From Planctomycetota bacterium (GTDB lineage: Bacteria; Planctomycetota; Phycisphaerae; SM23-33): DNA of 64,000 bases. Below the pieces are notes generated by a model, which saw only the letters and a program-made list of their open reading frames with translations, was not told the DNA's origin and did no database searches. The DNA is taken from assembly GCA_030635145.1 (NCBI GenBank), contig DAOVZK010000004.1, positions 34,673 to 98,672 of the forward strand. The letters are read 5' to 3'. Each line of letters begins with the position of its first letter. Position 1 is the stretch's first letter. The position numbers and the translations under genes were made by a program. Below, piece by piece: positions 30,071-39,087 of the stretch.

Positions 30071-30979
30071 ATGGACAAGATGACTAAAATTGCGGCCGGT
30101 AGTCCCGGGGCGGAGATACCGTGTGTTGGCAGCCCCGAGGAAGTTCCCACGCTTGTTATCAAGCCCAAGCGTGGTTGGCTTGGCGTGGACTTTGGCGAGC
30201 TGATGCATTACCGCGAGCTGCTGTACTTTTTGGTATGGCGTGACCTTAAGGCCCGCTACAAACAAACGGTTATCGGTGCGGGGTGGGCGATTTTGCAGCC
30301 CGTTATTTCGATGATTGTATTTTCGGCTATTTTCGGACGGCTGACCGGCATCAAGACCGAAGGCGTGCCGTATCCGGTTTGGGTTTATGCGGCGTTGCTG
30401 CCGTGGACGCTGTTTTCCAACTCCGTCAGCCAATCGTCCATCAGTCTCGTGTCGCAAACAAGCCTGTTTACGAAAATTTACTTCCCGCGTTTACTAATCC
30501 CGTCCTCTAGTGTGGGCGTGGCGGTGTTGGACTTCTGCATGGCATTTGTCGTGTACTTCGGCATTCTGAGCTACTACGTTTTCGGTAAAGGGTTATATTC
30601 CCTGCTGCCGGGGTTATCGATTCTTCTGCTGCCTGTGCTGATTTTTCTAATCGTAATCGCCGCCCTCGGTGTCGGATTTATCATGTCGTCACTCACGCTG
30701 AAATATCGCGACTTTCGATCGGTCATTCCGTTTATGATGCAAACTTGGATGTTTATTAGCCCCGTCGTTTGGCCGTCATATCTTCTGGGCTTCACCAACA
30801 AGTGCCTCATGTCGATCAACCCGATGTTTGGGCTGATCATGAGCTTTCAGGATGTTATGCTCGGACGGCCGATAGAGTGGCTGATGCTTGGCATCTCAGC
30901 GACGGTTTCGGTTTCGGTGTTTATTTTCGGACTTTACTACTTCGGTCGCATGGAGCGGCGTTTTGCGGATATAGCTTAG
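30071..30979 (+). CDS. ABC-2 type polysaccharide export permease (Wzm-like)
   Basis: 302 aa; 'RDLKARYKQTVIGAGWAILQPVISMIVFSAIFGRLTGI', 'RLLIPSSSVGVAVLDF'. Confidence 0.88.
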   Translation: MDKMTKIAAGSPGAEIPCVGSPEEVPTLVIKPKRGWLGVDFGELMHYRELLYFLVWRDLKARYKQTVIGAGWAILQPVISMIVFSAIFGRLTGIKTEGVPYPVWVYAALLPWTLFSNSVSQSSISLVSQTSLFTKIYFPRLLIPSSSVGVAVLDFCMAFVVYFGILSYYVFGKGLYSLLPGLSILLLPVLIFLIVIAALGVGFIMSSLTLKYRDFRSVIPFMMQTWMFISPVVWPSYLLGFTNKCLMSINPMFGLIMSFQDVMLGRPIEWLMLGISATVSVSVFIFGLYYFGRMERRFADIA

Positions 30980-30993
30980 TTTTTTTGATTAAT

Positions 30994-31132
30994 TGTCATT
31001 GCGAGGAGCGTAGCGACGCGGCAACCCCTAGCAGGGGCGGCAATCGGCAATGCCAGAGTTAAGGGCGGTGTGACCGTAGCGATTATTATTGCCTCTGCTG
31101 CTAGCGGCGAGATTGCTTTGCTCGCAATGACA
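30994..31132. repeat. 139-bp MITE-like element with perfect 12-bp TIRs
   Basis: TGTCATTGCGAG (30994-31005) / CTCGCAATGACA (31121-31132). Confidence 0.85.
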
Positions 31133-31163
31133 TAAAAACATGTTTTCAACAAAAAAATAAAAA

Positions 31164-32432
31164 ATGACAGAACCAGCAATACAAGTTAAGAATCTCGGAA
31201 AGCGATACAAGATCGGTGTTCGCAACAAACCGGCGAATAATTTTCGCGAGGCCATGACGAATGCGATTATGGCACCGTGGCACAGACTTCACGCGCTCGG
31301 CGATAAGGTTACCTCGCAGGAGGAAATCTTCTGGGCCTTGGACGATGTGTCGTTTGAGATTGAACCGGGCGAAGTTGTTGGTGTTATGGGGCAGAACGGT
31401 GCGGGAAAAAGCACGCTGCTGAAGATTCTGTCGCGAATTACCGAACCGACAACTGGCGAGATAAAAATCAACGGGCGCGTCGGAAGCCTGCTGGAAGTCG
31501 GCACCGGATTCCATCCCGATCTTACCGGCCGCGAGAACGTGTTCCTCAACGGCGCGATCCTCGGAATGAAACGCGCCGAAATCATCGCGAAGTTCGACGA
31601 AATCGTTGCCTTCGCCGAGATCGACCGCTTTTTGGATACGCCCGTAAAACGATATTCCAGCGGGATGCGCGTGCGACTTGGTTTTGCCGTCGCCGCCCAC
31701 CTGAACCCCGAAATTCTCATCGTCGACGAAGTTCTAGCCGTCGGTGATGTGGCGTTCCAGAAAAAATGTCTTGGGAAAATGAACGACGTCGCCGGTGGCG
31801 GACGAACGGTGCTGTTCGTGTCGCACAATATGTCGGCGGTGCGGCATTTGTGTACTCGCGGAATCTATCTCAACGCCGGAAAAGTAGCCTTCACAGGCGA
31901 AGTCAGCGACTGCATAGATCTGTACCTCAAGCACGGTGACTCCGGCGTCGGAGACATCATCCGGCATGGCGTCTACAAGAGCAAACGCATTCAGGTAGAT
32001 AAAATTCTGGTCAATGGCAATCACGAAGACCGCGTTTTCTTTACGCAAGGTTCGAAGAAGGTCGAAGTAGAAATCTCCGGGGATGTTCTGGAGTCTGGGC
32101 AGGTCGCAATCGAGGTTCTTATTTCCGACGACGCCGGGCAGCCGGTTGGTTCGTTTTTACCGGCACATTATTCCGGCGGTGCACCGAAACTTGCCGCCGG
32201 GCCGTTCCACATAAGCTCCCAGATCGAACTTCCCGACCTGATGCGCGGTGAATATCTCCTGAGCGTATTTCTTACCGAGCCAGGGAGAGCACATTTGTGG
32301 GAGTGTGAGCGTTGTGCGTGCCTGTTTTTCGAAGGCCGCCCCTGGGCGATCGAAGGCGGAACGCACTCTCGCGACCAGGCCCCGCACCACGGTTCGGTTG
32401 TACTCAACGGAAACGTCAACTATGGATCGTGA
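31164..32432 (+). CDS. ABC transporter ATP-binding protein (Wzt-like) with C-terminal Wzt carbohydrate-binding-type domain
   Basis: 422 aa; 'GVMGQNGAGKSTLLKILSRI', 'YSSGMRVRLGFAVAAHLNPEILIVDEVLAVGD'; ~150 aa C-terminal extension. Confidence 0.88.
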   Translation: MTEPAIQVKNLGKRYKIGVRNKPANNFREAMTNAIMAPWHRLHALGDKVTSQEEIFWALDDVSFEIEPGEVVGVMGQNGAGKSTLLKILSRITEPTTGEIKINGRVGSLLEVGTGFHPDLTGRENVFLNGAILGMKRAEIIAKFDEIVAFAEIDRFLDTPVKRYSSGMRVRLGFAVAAHLNPEILIVDEVLAVGDVAFQKKCLGKMNDVAGGGRTVLFVSHNMSAVRHLCTRGIYLNAGKVAFTGEVSDCIDLYLKHGDSGVGDIIRHGVYKSKRIQVDKILVNGNHEDRVFFTQGSKKVEVEISGDVLESGQVAIEVLISDDAGQPVGSFLPAHYSGGAPKLAAGPFHISSQIELPDLMRGEYLLSVFLTEPGRAHLWECERCACLFFEGRPWAIEGGTHSRDQAPHHGSVVLNGNVNYGS

Positions 32433-33390
32433 CGATTCATCACCCTCCGACGAAATTCGCATCAGCGTAGTCATTCCCGCTTATAACGCCGCACGATTCA
32501 TCACCGCCGCCGTCGACTCTATGCTCAACCAGACTCACCCCCCCGACGAAATCGTGGTCGTCGATGATGGCAGCATCGATAAGACTCCCGAAATTCTCGC
32601 GGGTTATGGCGACCGCATTCGTGTTGTGCGTCAGGACAACGCCGGTGAAGGCCCCGCCCGCAACACCGGCACCAAGGCAGCGAAATACGACTGGGTATAC
32701 TACATAGACTCCGACGACGTCGCTATACCGACGGCGCTTGCGGATCTGACGGCGGGGCTGCGAGCGAATCCTGACGCCGATATCGTCTACGGGGCATACA
32801 TGCGATTTTATCCCGACGGTGAGGAGAAGGTTTTCAAAATGCCGCATCCACCCGTCGGGCGAAACCTGATCGCCGAAACGTTTTCCGATAGCTTTTTCAT
32901 GGTCGGTTGCGCGTTGTTGCGTCGCAAGGCTGTCATCAAGGCGGGGATGTTCAACAATTATCTGTGCGCATCGGATTTTTACTGCTGGGGCAGAATGGCA
33001 CCGGACTGCTGCTTCGCGTACGTCGATGCCGTTATTATGAAGTATCGCATGCACGACGAGCAGATATCCAAACGCACGATCAAAATGGCGTACTATCACT
33101 ATAAGGCTCAACGCAGCCTGCTGAAACTTTACCGGCGCCGCAAAATTCACCTCCCACGCGAGGTTAAACGCTCGGAAATGGACGACCGCATTCGTTATCT
33201 TGCGATGCGAATGTACTGGCGGCGAGATGGGTATGCGACGTGCCTCGTTTTCTTGTGGGCGCTTTTGCTGTATCCGCTCGACCTGAAATTGTGGGGATAT
33301 TTTTTCGTCAGCCTCATCCCCACACCACTGCTGAAATGTATCGATAGGTTCCGCGAAAAACGCGCTAAAAAATGCGAGAAGAACGGATAA
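32422..33390 (+). CDS. Glycosyltransferase family 2
   Basis: 'IRISVVIPAYNAARFITAAVDSMLNQTHPPDEIVVVDDGSIDKT', 'DWVYYIDSDD'; start at internal Met overlapping the Wzt stop. Confidence 0.88.
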   Translation: MDRDDSSPSDEIRISVVIPAYNAARFITAAVDSMLNQTHPPDEIVVVDDGSIDKTPEILAGYGDRIRVVRQDNAGEGPARNTGTKAAKYDWVYYIDSDDVAIPTALADLTAGLRANPDADIVYGAYMRFYPDGEEKVFKMPHPPVGRNLIAETFSDSFFMVGCALLRRKAVIKAGMFNNYLCASDFYCWGRMAPDCCFAYVDAVIMKYRMHDEQISKRTIKMAYYHYKAQRSLLKLYRRRKIHLPREVKRSEMDDRIRYLAMRMYWRRDGYATCLVFLWALLLYPLDLKLWGYFFVSLIPTPLLKCIDRFREKRAKKCEKNG

Positions 33391-33395
33391 ACGAA

Positions 33396-34583
33396 ATGAA
33401 AGTTGAGCTTCAAGTTTCTGGTGATCTCACTGCTGACGTCGTTCGCGGCGGAGAGAATCACGCACTTGAGCTTGCCAAGGCTCTTGCCGATCGCGGGTAC
33501 GAAATTTCCCTGCTTTCTCGCAGCCGATGCGACGAAGTTACGCATACCGAAGTCTGCGGTTTTCCCACGACGATCTTGCCGCGAATAAAACCGCGAAAAT
33601 TCTTCTGGCGGCTGGGGATGTACCCACAGCTGGGCCGGTTGGCGCAGCAAATCAAAGATTACGGGGCCGACAGCGATATCGTTATCAATTTTTCACCGTG
33701 GCTGACGTTGGCGTCGCGAATGGGGCGCCCGAACGTACCGAACTTTTACGTCGTTGCCGATTTGCTCGTGGCGGCGAAACGGTTTCAGGAAGGCAAGACG
33801 TTCGCATTTAGCGGCGGAAACTGGTTGAAGTTTGGATTAGACGCCTGGCTGGAGAAAAAAGCGTATCTCAATGCCTGCGATATGGCCTTTCCGCAGACGC
33901 ACTGGATGCTCGAGGGATTAGTTACCAGCGGAATCCCACGCGAAAAGCTGCAACAGGGATATGTCGGTGCTTGTCCGACGACCTGCAAAGGCGACCGCAC
34001 CCGCGAGACCGTTCGTGACGAACTGAACATTCCGCCCGCCGCCGCCGTTGTGCTGTATATGGGTGCGATGACGCGGCGGAAAAATCCGGTGTTGCTTGCA
34101 CGTGCGATGAAAAATGCGCCCGAGAATCTTTACGCGATTTTTGCAGGGGCAGGGGACTGCGAGAGCGAAGTTCGCGCCGCCTGCACCGAAGCGGGCGTTG
34201 ATAACCGTGTGCGATTTACCGGCTGGACGCAAACACCTGCGGATTACTATCGGGCTGCGGATATTTTGTGCCACACCGCATTGTACGAGACGGCGGGGAT
34301 GATCTTTACCGAGGCGATGATGCATTCGCTCGCAGTCGTGGCTCCGCAACTTGATCCGCCGAACGTTTACGGTATCGGGTGCGAGGCGATTATAGACGGG
34401 CAAAGCGGATTGCTGTACGATGCGCTAGACCCGCAGGACCTCGCCGCGAAACTTTCGCAACTTGCTACGGATGCTGCGTTGCTGGACTCGATGAAACGCG
34501 AAATTCCCAAACGCCTCGATGTTTTCAGCTGGACGCGCTACTGCGATATCATCGAAACCGAAATCAAACGCTTCGCGAAGTAA
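33396..34583 (+). CDS. Glycosyltransferase (GT4 family)
   Basis: 'VLYMGAMTRRKNPVLLARAMKNAPENLYAIFAGAGDCES', 'AGMIFTEAMMHSLAVVAPQ'; ORF also opens upstream at 33372. Confidence 0.82.
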   Translation: MKVELQVSGDLTADVVRGGENHALELAKALADRGYEISLLSRSRCDEVTHTEVCGFPTTILPRIKPRKFFWRLGMYPQLGRLAQQIKDYGADSDIVINFSPWLTLASRMGRPNVPNFYVVADLLVAAKRFQEGKTFAFSGGNWLKFGLDAWLEKKAYLNACDMAFPQTHWMLEGLVTSGIPREKLQQGYVGACPTTCKGDRTRETVRDELNIPPAAAVVLYMGAMTRRKNPVLLARAMKNAPENLYAIFAGAGDCESEVRAACTEAGVDNRVRFTGWTQTPADYYRAADILCHTALYETAGMIFTEAMMHSLAVVAPQLDPPNVYGIGCEAIIDGQSGLLYDALDPQDLAAKLSQLATDAALLDSMKREIPKRLDVFSWTRYCDIIETEIKRFAK

Positions 34584-34589
34584 CAGCCT

Positions 34590-35882
34590 CTAGTCGCATC
34601 GTTGCCATTCGGGTGGGTCGTTCAGACGGTACAGCATTTCCCCGGCCTTGGGCACATAGAGCTTACCTTCGTCTTCCTTGCCTTCCCATTCGGCGATGTC
34701 GATATCGGCGGGGTCGCGGTAGCCCATGTTGATCCGTTCGCAAAGCTCCTTCGGAATTCCCGTCGCCAGCGTAACCTTCACTCGCGACTGCTCCACCCCG
34801 TCTACAAAAGTGCCGATTCCGCGAACATGCGTGCTGTGGGCGAGAATGCCCCACGGATAGTCTTTGAATTTGTCCCATTGCTCGACGAAATACGGCAGCG
34901 AATGGTAGCCGATCTGCTCGATGACCGCACCGTGCGCGACGGCAAGTTCGTTGATGTGCGGGGCGTAGATAATCAGCTCACCGCCGTCGGCGACGGCGCA
35001 TTCCATTTTGTACATGCATTTTCCGCCCGTCCACATTTCGTCGTACATCAGCGGAGCGCGGGATAGAATCGAATCGTACGCGCGGTCGCAGTAGGTGATG
35101 TGCGTTTTGTCCGAAAGATCAGCCGCCGCTGACCAGCTTGCGCGAACCTCATCGAAATATAACCCCGCCAAGTCGCTACCTTTTACGACCATGCTCAAGG
35201 CGTACTTGTCCATGTCGATCATGTCCATAGCCTCGTGCAAAAGTGCGCGGACGGGGGTATCCTTCACGCCGATCATTTTTGGAATCGTGATTAGTGCGCC
35301 CAGCCAGTGGAAAAAGTTCAGCAGCTCCTCGCCGCAAATGCCGGGGAAGAAATATTTCGCACCCCCGGAAAATCCCACGACTTCGTGCGGGAATACCGGC
35401 CCGGCGATCATAACGATGTCGTAGTCGAAGATCATCCTGTTTACGGTGACGTCTATGTCGCGGGAGAAGCGGGCGTTTTCAGGCGCGAGATATTTTTTGA
35501 TTTCCGCCGCCGAGAACGTGCCGATTTTCTTCAACGCGTCGGGGTTCTTCCATTCGTGATTAAAAATTTTGCTGCCGGGCAGCACCTCGCTACGCTGCCC
35601 AGGCTCGATGCCGAGAAGTTTGTCGAGTGAGTCTTCGCTCAGGGCGGGGTGCGTGCCGAGGGCTACGAGAAAATCCAACGCCTTTGCCCTTGGTGCGATA
35701 TTTTTGTGGAGTTCGCGAGCGACTTTCGGCAGGGGGCAGGTGCGGGTATGATCGGGAATGATCACCAGCACGCGTTTGCCCTCGGGAGCTATGCGTTCCG
35801 CGGCGGCTGCGATTATTTCTTCTATTTGCCCATCCGACAGCACAGCATCTTTTTGTCCAAACCCGATTACACTCATCGCCAT
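34590..35882 (-). CDS. LarA-like (nickel-dependent lactate racemase superfamily, DUF2088) protein
   Basis: 'VLVIIPDHTRTCPL', 'LVALGTHPALSEDSLDKLLG', 'NHEWKNPDALKKIG', 'FPHEVVGFSGGAKYFFPGI'. Confidence 0.8.
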   Translation of the reverse strand: MAMSVIGFGQKDAVLSDGQIEEIIAAAAERIAPEGKRVLVIIPDHTRTCPLPKVARELHKNIAPRAKALDFLVALGTHPALSEDSLDKLLGIEPGQRSEVLPGSKIFNHEWKNPDALKKIGTFSAAEIKKYLAPENARFSRDIDVTVNRMIFDYDIVMIAGPVFPHEVVGFSGGAKYFFPGICGEELLNFFHWLGALITIPKMIGVKDTPVRALLHEAMDMIDMDKYALSMVVKGSDLAGLYFDEVRASWSAAADLSDKTHITYCDRAYDSILSRAPLMYDEMWTGGKCMYKMECAVADGGELIIYAPHINELAVAHGAVIEQIGYHSLPYFVEQWDKFKDYPWGILAHSTHVRGIGTFVDGVEQSRVKVTLATGIPKELCERINMGYRDPADIDIAEWEGKEDEGKLYVPKAGEMLYRLNDPPEWQRCD

Positions 35883-36166
35883 TCTCGCTTTCGTCAATAA
35901 ACAATAATTGTCCAATAATTGTCGCACGCTTTTCCCGCATGCCGCTACATCGTTTCTTATACCCCCGCGAGAAACTCCGATCAATTGTTTTCCGGTTTTG
36001 CACCTTGAATATGCGTCCAAAGACATTGACGCTACCTGTGAGGGGCGCGATTTCTCGAAGAGTGCCGCCCCCTTCGGTGCATAAAAAGTGGGTTATGCAA
36101 ACTATTGTAAGCAAAAAAAATCAAAGTCTTTGCATTCTGCCTACTGCAATATACAATTGGAGTACT

Positions 36167-37489
36167 ATGATGCGGATAATACTTATTTCAATGGGCTTTC
36201 TTTTGATGATGACTGGTTTTGTGTCGGCTGAAAGTGAAAGCAAAACGGTCAAGCTTTCTTTCACCAAAAGCAAAAGCGTGCTCCGGCTAAGTTGGCCCAT
36301 GAAACTCGGGAGCGGCGGATACCTCTTCAATAGTTCCACAAAGATATACGGGCACGATTTTTCTCTCAAGACCCAGAAAAAAGGCAGAAGCCTCGCCGTA
36401 AACCTCACCTCGAACGATGGTTCATTTAAGCTGAAGCCCAAGATATATGCACGTAAGCCGATTGCCTTTAACATCCCCGCCAAGCTTGGCGAAAAAAATG
36501 TAATGCTGCCGTTGATGATGTCAAACATTTTCACATCCGGCAAGGGCAAGAGCGAGGTTTATGCTCGCTACTATCCCGGGTGGGCGATGGCAGGGAAGGT
36601 CGGCAAGACGAAAATTTACCTTATCGATGCGAATGTCGACACGAAGTTCGACACAAACGGCCGCGACTATATCGCCATCGGTTCATCGTACGCGATAAAA
36701 CTTTGCAAGCAGACCGTAATCAACGGTAAGCTTTATGAGGTATCGATCACCAGCGACGGAAGCGAGCTTACGCTTGAAGATCTCAAATCCGAGAAGCTTT
36801 GCAAAGTCGCCCTCAAAGCCCCCAAAGGCCTCGCCCGCTGGGGAGTGCTTTCTCTCAGCAACAACGAGGGAACATACAACATCGCCGCCAAAAATTGCAA
36901 CGTGCTACCGGCTGGTACCTATAAAATCAGCTATGGGATATACGGCAAGGGTACGAATTACCTGTATCTCAGAAGGACCCAAAATTTCGATCCGCAGCTG
37001 GAAATTCGCGCGGGTAATATCAACACGATAAATATCGGTGCGCCTTTTGTTCTGAAGTTTAAGGCGACACTTACCGGCAAAACGGTAAAGGTCGATGCCA
37101 ACATATCGGTCGCCGGGTGTTACGGTGAATCTTATCGGTACAGGTCATCTGTTAGAGGCAGAGGTGTGCCGCCGTCGGTGGCGATTTACGCGGGCAAAAA
37201 ACGAGTTAGTACCGGCAAAATGGGGTTTGGCTGAGGCGGGAGCCTTTGCGGATACTCAAGGCGAGCATCCAAAGTTACGAAAAAAAACGGTTCGGTTGTT
37301 GTAGTCAGAACTTATGCGGGTATCGGCCGCGTTAAGGGCAAGGTTGTTTTTAGCGATGAGTCGAGTTCCGTATCCAAAGAAACGGAAATTGTAGAATACA
37401 AGCCCGTAAAAGAAAAACCGAAAGATAACCAGACCGGCGAAGCAGAAGATAAGTCAACCGATAAAGAAAAATCGGACGATAAAGAGTAA
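36167..37489 (+). CDS. Predicted secreted selenoprotein (paralog A), Sec at in-frame TGA 37232-37234
   Basis: Signal peptide 'MMRIILISMGFLLMMTGFVSA'; frame continues 84 codons past TGA to TAA 37487-37489: '..GKMGFG-U-GGSLCGYSRRASKVTKKNGSVVVVRTYAGIGRVKGKVVF..'; hairpin 37244-37274 just after TGA; terminator hairpin directly after TAA; paralog at 40804-42102 has TGA in the same motif. Confidence 0.8.
37244..37274 (+). promoter_or_regulatory. SECIS-like hairpin of paralog A
   Basis: CUUU(gc)GGAU(a)CUC-AAGGC-GAG(c)AUCC-AAAG; loop at nt 24-28 after the TGA. Confidence 0.5.
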
Positions 37490-37505
37490 ATGCAGATTAC
37501 AATAC

Positions 37506-37538
37506 ATACCGGGCGTTTTAGCGAGCGTCCGGTATTTC
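37506..37538 (+). terminator. Intrinsic terminator-like hairpin after paralog A
   Basis: ATACCGG...CCGGTAT followed by TTTCTC, 16 nt after the predicted TAA. Confidence 0.5.
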
Positions 37539-37603
37539 TCTGCGCGAAATCCCATCTAAAGTCATTGACTAAAACATAATTGCAGACGAAAATAAGATTA
37601 TCC

Positions 37604-37696
37604 GGAGGTGCCCGGTATCCTGGTGGTGCCCTTGGTCTTCAAAACCAATGAGGGGCTCAAAAAGTCCTTGGTGGGTTCGATTCCCATTCACCTCCG
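37604..37696 (+). tRNA. selC: tRNA-Sec (anticodon TCA)
   Basis: GGAGGTG...CACCTCC acceptor pairing; anticodon arm TTGGT-CTTCAAA-ACCAA; long variable arm AGGGGC..GTCCTT; T arm GTGGG-TTCGATT-CCCAT; discriminator G, no encoded CCA. Confidence 0.92.
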
Positions 37697-37713
37697 TTTT
37701 AAGAAGGACGCTG

Positions 37714-37998
37714 ATGACGCAATGCGAGAACAATATCACCCCCACGCGGGCTGACGAGCGACGCAGTTTATTGCTGCCGCTTGCACTGCTGGTTGCCGGC
37801 GCGATATTGTTTGCCGTCGGCTTTTTCGCAGTCCCGTGGCGTAAGGGCAAACCTGACACCGAGTACGAGTTCAATCGCGCGGTAGTTACAAACAAGCTCC
37901 CCGACCTCAATGGTGGCAGCTCCAAGATGGGGCAGGACGGTAAAACCGCCAAACCATCAAAGGGCGATAAAAAAAACGACGACTTCTGCCCTACGTGA
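37714..37998 (+). CDS. Small single-TM hypothetical protein
   Basis: ATG 17 nt after selC; 'SLLLPLALLVAGAILFAVGFFAVPW'. Confidence 0.55.
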   Translation: MTQCENNITPTRADERRSLLLPLALLVAGAILFAVGFFAVPWRKGKPDTEYEFNRAVVTNKLPDLNGGSSKMGQDGKTAKPSKGDKKNDDFCPT

Positions 37999-38038
37999 AT
38001 TTAGTAAATTTCGGTTACGCGTGCCGTGACCACCAGTA

Positions 38039-38196
38039 CTCTGTCCCATGAATAATGTTGTGTAGATGCGCCGTGCCGATGAGGTAGATGCAAAGAAGAA
38101 AAAAGGTTGCATATTAGTGGATATTCCGCCTTTTTTCTGATGCAGCATATGCCTTGTCGCCACAAGCAGGTACCAATCAAAATTCATGGGACAGAG
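38039..38196. repeat. 158-bp MITE-like element with perfect 15-bp TIRs
   Basis: CTCTGTCCCATGAAT (38039-38053) / ATTCATGGGACAGAG (38182-38196). Confidence 0.8.
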
Positions 38197-38255
38197 CCTA
38201 GACCCCCAGCTCTAGGTTGCAACTGATGTGGAGCAAAATTTAACGACGAAAGAAT

Positions 38256-39059
38256 ATGGCGAAAAAACTCAGCTATTTCCGACTCCGGCGAATCGTACAG
38301 TTTCTGGTTCTACCGGTCTGGATGCTGCCGATAGCTGCACTTCGCGGAATACCGGGGTGCGTTTTTCACTGCTACGCCTGCCCGCTGAGTTCCTTTGCCT
38401 GCCCCATCGGGCTTATTGCCACATCAATGGCGATGGGATTGGTGCCGTTGATGGTGCTGGGCGTAATCTTTGTCGCCGCTGCCGCCGTCGGTAGTGCGAT
38501 TTGTGGATGGTTGTGCCCGTTCGGGTTACTGCAGGATTTGTTCCATAAAATTCCGACGCCGAAATTCAAACTCCCCGCATGGACAGGAATCGGTAGATAC
38601 ATCACGCTCATCGCGTTGGTGATCGTAGGGCCGCTGCTTTGGGGCAAGTCGGTCGACAACTACGCTTTCATCTGCAACCTATGCCCGGCCGGTGCAATCG
38701 AAGCCGGCCTGCCTCGTATAATCGCCGGACAAGTCTCCGTCGAAAGGCTGCTGAGCGTCAAATATATTGCCGCCGCGGTAATCGTGGGGCTGATGCTTTT
38801 CACGTATCGCCCGTGGTGTCGAATGCTCTGCCCGCTGGGCGGATTTTTCGCGCTATTCAATCGCGTGAGCGTTTTGTTCCTTCGCCTTAAAACCGACAAA
38901 TGCAGCAACTGCAAAACCTGCATCGTTGACTGCCCCTGCGATATCGACGTCAAAAAGGCCATCAACACATCAAGCTGCATACGCTGCATGAAATGCACTC
39001 AATGCAAAGTAGTTTCCCCGACAACCATATTCGAAAAATTCGGTAACGGCGGGGAGTAA
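38256..39059 (+). CDS. NapH/MauN-like 4Fe-4S polyferredoxin membrane protein
   Basis: 267 aa; 'CYACPLSSFACPIG', 'CGWLCPFGLLQD', 'CRMLCPLGGFFALF', 'CSNCKTCIVDCPCDI', 'CIRCMKCTQC'. Confidence 0.88.
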   Translation: MAKKLSYFRLRRIVQFLVLPVWMLPIAALRGIPGCVFHCYACPLSSFACPIGLIATSMAMGLVPLMVLGVIFVAAAAVGSAICGWLCPFGLLQDLFHKIPTPKFKLPAWTGIGRYITLIALVIVGPLLWGKSVDNYAFICNLCPAGAIEAGLPRIIAGQVSVERLLSVKYIAAAVIVGLMLFTYRPWCRMLCPLGGFFALFNRVSVLFLRLKTDKCSNCKTCIVDCPCDIDVKKAINTSSCIRCMKCTQCKVVSPTTIFEKFGNGGE

Positions 39060-39087
39060 CCCGTCGGCCGAATCTTGGCGGGAATTC

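Noticed and set aside
32305-32421. N-terminal 39 aa of the GT2 ORF
   Set aside because: Overlaps the end of the Wzt-like gene; the conserved GT2 start follows the ATG at 32422.
37095-37304. Frameshift/pseudogene explanation for the end of paralog A using ORF 37095-37304
   Set aside because: The original frame stays open past the TGA to a TAA with coding-like sequence, and the distant paralog has TGA at the same motif; a frameshift is unnecessary.
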